Source of the DNA: Undibacterium umbellatum
GTDB taxonomy: Bacteria; Pseudomonadota; Gammaproteobacteria; Burkholderiales; Burkholderiaceae_D
Direction of reading: 5' to 3'
Assembly (NCBI RefSeq): GCF_014284125.1
Contig: NZ_JACOFX010000009.1
Coordinates: 1 to 64,000 of the forward strand
Length of the DNA stretch: 64,000 nucleotides
The translations under genes were made by a program, and so were the position numbers. Shown here in pieces: positions 62,652-64,000 of this stretch. The first letter of the stretch is position 1. Every line of letters starts with the position of its first letter. The notes under the pieces were generated by a model that was not told the DNA's origin, did not search any database, and was given only the letters and a program-made list of their open reading frames with translations.

Positions 62652-64000
62652 TTACTTCTTGCGTTGTGGTGGCAAATCTGTACAAACACCTTTGTACACC
62701 TCAGCTGCCATACCTATCGATTCACCCAGAGTAGGATGAGGATGGATGGTCTTGCCTATATCCACCGCATCTGCACCCATTTCAATCGCCAGGGCTATCT
62801 CGCCTATCATGTCACCAGCATGCGTGCCGACGATGCCACCACCGACGATGCGCTTGGTTTCTACATCGAACAGCAACTTGGTGAAGCCTTCGTCACGGCC
62901 ATTCGCCACTGCACGGCCAGAAGCTGCCCATGGGAAATGTCCTTTTTCGAGCTTGACGCCCTTGGCCTTGGCTTCATCTTCCGTCATACCTACCCATGCG
63001 ACTTCAGGGTCGGTGTAGGCAACGGATGGGATCACGCTGGCATCAAAGTAAGCTTTTTCACCGGCTGCGGCTTCTGCTGCCACATGAGCTTCATGCACGG
63101 CCTTGTGTGCTAGCATGGGTTGGCCAACCAGATCACCAATCGCAAAAATATGCGGCACATTGGTGCGCATTTGTTTGTCGACGTTAATGAAACCACGGTC
63201 AGTCACGGCCACGCCTGCCTTGTCGGCAGCAATCTTCTTGCCGTTCGGGCTGCGGCCTACTGCAACCAGCACCAGGTCATAGACTTGTGGTGCAGGAGCT
63301 GTTGCCCCAGCTTCTGCGGCTTCGAATGTGACCTTGATACCTTCAGGCAGGGCTTCAACCGCAACCGTTTTGGTTTTCAACATGATGTTGTCAAAACGTT
63401 TTTCATTGAATTTTTGCCAGACCTTGACCATGTCACGGTCTGCGCCCTGCATCAGGCCATCCAGCATTTCTACGACATCTATGCGTGAACCCAGGGTGGA
63501 ATACACAGTTGCCATTTCCAGGCCGATGATGCCGCCACCGATGACCAGCATGCGTTTTGGTATCTGACGCAATTCCAGTGCGCCTGTACTATCAACAATG
63601 CGCGGGTCAGCTGGTACAAAAGGCAAGTTCACGACAGAAGAGCCAGCGGCAATAATCGCCTGCTTGAATTGCACGGTTTTCTTGCTGCCATCAGCCGCTG
63701 TGACTTCAATATGGTTAGGGCTCAGGAACTGGCCTACGCCCTGCACTACATTGACCTTGCGGGCTTTTGCCATGCCATTAAGGCCAGTCGTCATTTTCTT
63801 GATGACGCTTTCCTTGTAGCCTCGCAGTTTGTCGATATCGATTTCCGGCTTGGTAAAGGTCACGCCATGCGCAGCCATGGATGCAGTTTCATCAATCACT
63901 GCTGCTACGTGCAACAGCGCCTTGGATGGGATACAGCCCACGTTCAGGCAGACACCACCCAGTGTGGAATAACGCTCAACCAACACTGTATTCATGCCCA
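62652..64000 (-). CDS. lpdA: dihydrolipoyl dehydrogenase (partial, N-terminus outside window)
   Basis: This flavoprotein regenerates lipoamide in 2-oxo-acid dehydrogenase complexes (pyruvate, 2-oxoglutarate) and the glycine cleavage system. The redox-active disulfide is in GGVCLNVGCIPSK near the truncated end. The NAD-binding motif is VIGGGIIGLEMA, the second FAD segment is FAIGDLVGQPMLAHKA, and the active-site His-Glu pair is in the C-terminal HPHPTLGES. About 449 codons are present; the FAD-binding GxGxxG start lies beyond the window. It is the last gene before a strong terminator, probably downstream of the other subunits of its complex. Confidence 0.95.
   Translation of the reverse strand, partial: GMNTVLVERYSTLGGVCLNVGCIPSKALLHVAAVIDETASMAAHGVTFTKPEIDIDKLRGYKESVIKKMTTGLNGMAKARKVNVVQGVGQFLSPNHIEVTAADGSKKTVQFKQAIIAAGSSVVNLPFVPADPRIVDSTGALELRQIPKRMLVIGGGIIGLEMATVYSTLGSRIDVVEMLDGLMQGADRDMVKVWQKFNEKRFDNIMLKTKTVAVEALPEGIKVTFEAAEAGATAPAPQVYDLVLVAVGRSPNGKKIAADKAGVAVTDRGFINVDKQMRTNVPHIFAIGDLVGQPMLAHKAVHEAHVAAEAAAGEKAYFDASVIPSVAYTDPEVAWVGMTEDEAKAKGVKLEKGHFPWAASGRAVANGRDEGFTKLLFDVETKRIVGGGIVGTHAGDMIGEIALAIEMGADAVDIGKTIHPHPTLGESIGMAAEVYKGVCTDLPPQRKK

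Noticed and set aside
1..64000. tRNA, rRNA, CRISPR arrays or prophage
   Set aside because: No cloverleaf-like sequence, regular spaced repeat array or phage structural gene was seen. This was by eye, so a single tRNA could have been missed.

Overview
The window looks like ordinary chromosome from a Betaproteobacterium of order Burkholderiales, most likely Oxalobacteraceae (an Undibacterium-like organism). This rests on roughly 50% GC, the rpsP-rimM-trmD-rplS order, DUF3579, DUF2189 and CobD/CbiB-family proteins typical of Burkholderiales, and many two-component and c-di-GMP genes. The genus is an inference. I found no rRNA, tRNA, CRISPR array, prophage or transposase.

Layout. 1-6100: a flavin-dependent tryptophan-halogenase homologue coupled to a DUF6445 protein, a 64-residue secreted protein and a large TonB-dependent receptor with an elaborate upstream region. 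6.5-9.5 kb: DUF1275 membrane protein, a cystine-type ABC importer (binding protein and permease, no ATPase), a small orphan gene. 9.8-15.4 kb: prfC, an outer-membrane protein, an S1/P1 nuclease and the protease SppA. 15.6-21.8 kb: an amidohydrolase with a C-terminal CIA30-like domain, a DesK/DesR-like two-component pair, an AraC regulator, an orphan NuoB paralogue and a NIPSNAP protein. 21.9-28.8 kb: a PBP7-like DD-peptidase, a Pal-like lipoprotein, a QseBC-like pair, and a tightly overlapping operon ending in a membrane-domain/TIGR01777 epimerase fusion.

28.9-35.7 kb: a short new gene, then an acyl-CoA operon (histidine phosphatase, SDR, thioesterase, acyl-CoA dehydrogenase, acyl-CoA ligase) divergent from a LysR gene, then DUF3579. 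36-41.5 kb: acetyl/acyltransferases, a GFA protein, a CobD/CbiB-like membrane protein and a Nudix hydrolase. 41.6-44 kb: the conserved ribosomal/tRNA operon rpsP-rimM-trmD-rplS, with a palindromic element inside it. 44-49.9 kb: TM2 and DUF2189 membrane proteins, a four-gene operon (tautomerase, TfoX C-terminal domain, TMEM175-like channel, hydrolase), a binding protein and a DUF2855 protein. 50.1-55.4 kb: a cassette of periplasmic protein, MacB-type ABC ATPase and permease, LolA-like carrier and beta-barrel. 55.4-64 kb: a GGDEF protein, a GNAT enzyme, an Hpt-HD-GYP protein, a DKNYY protein, an M16 peptidase and a partial dihydrolipoyl dehydrogenase.

Most notable are: (1) the 50.1-54.7 kb envelope cassette, which looks like an ABC-powered counterpart of the RND/LolA-like/barrel trafficking modules; (2) a 143-bp near-perfect palindrome inserted between rimM and trmD; (3) a 157-bp element with long terminal inverted repeats flanked by TA; and (4) the halogenase/DUF6445/TonB-receptor locus with helically spaced repeats upstream of the receptor.
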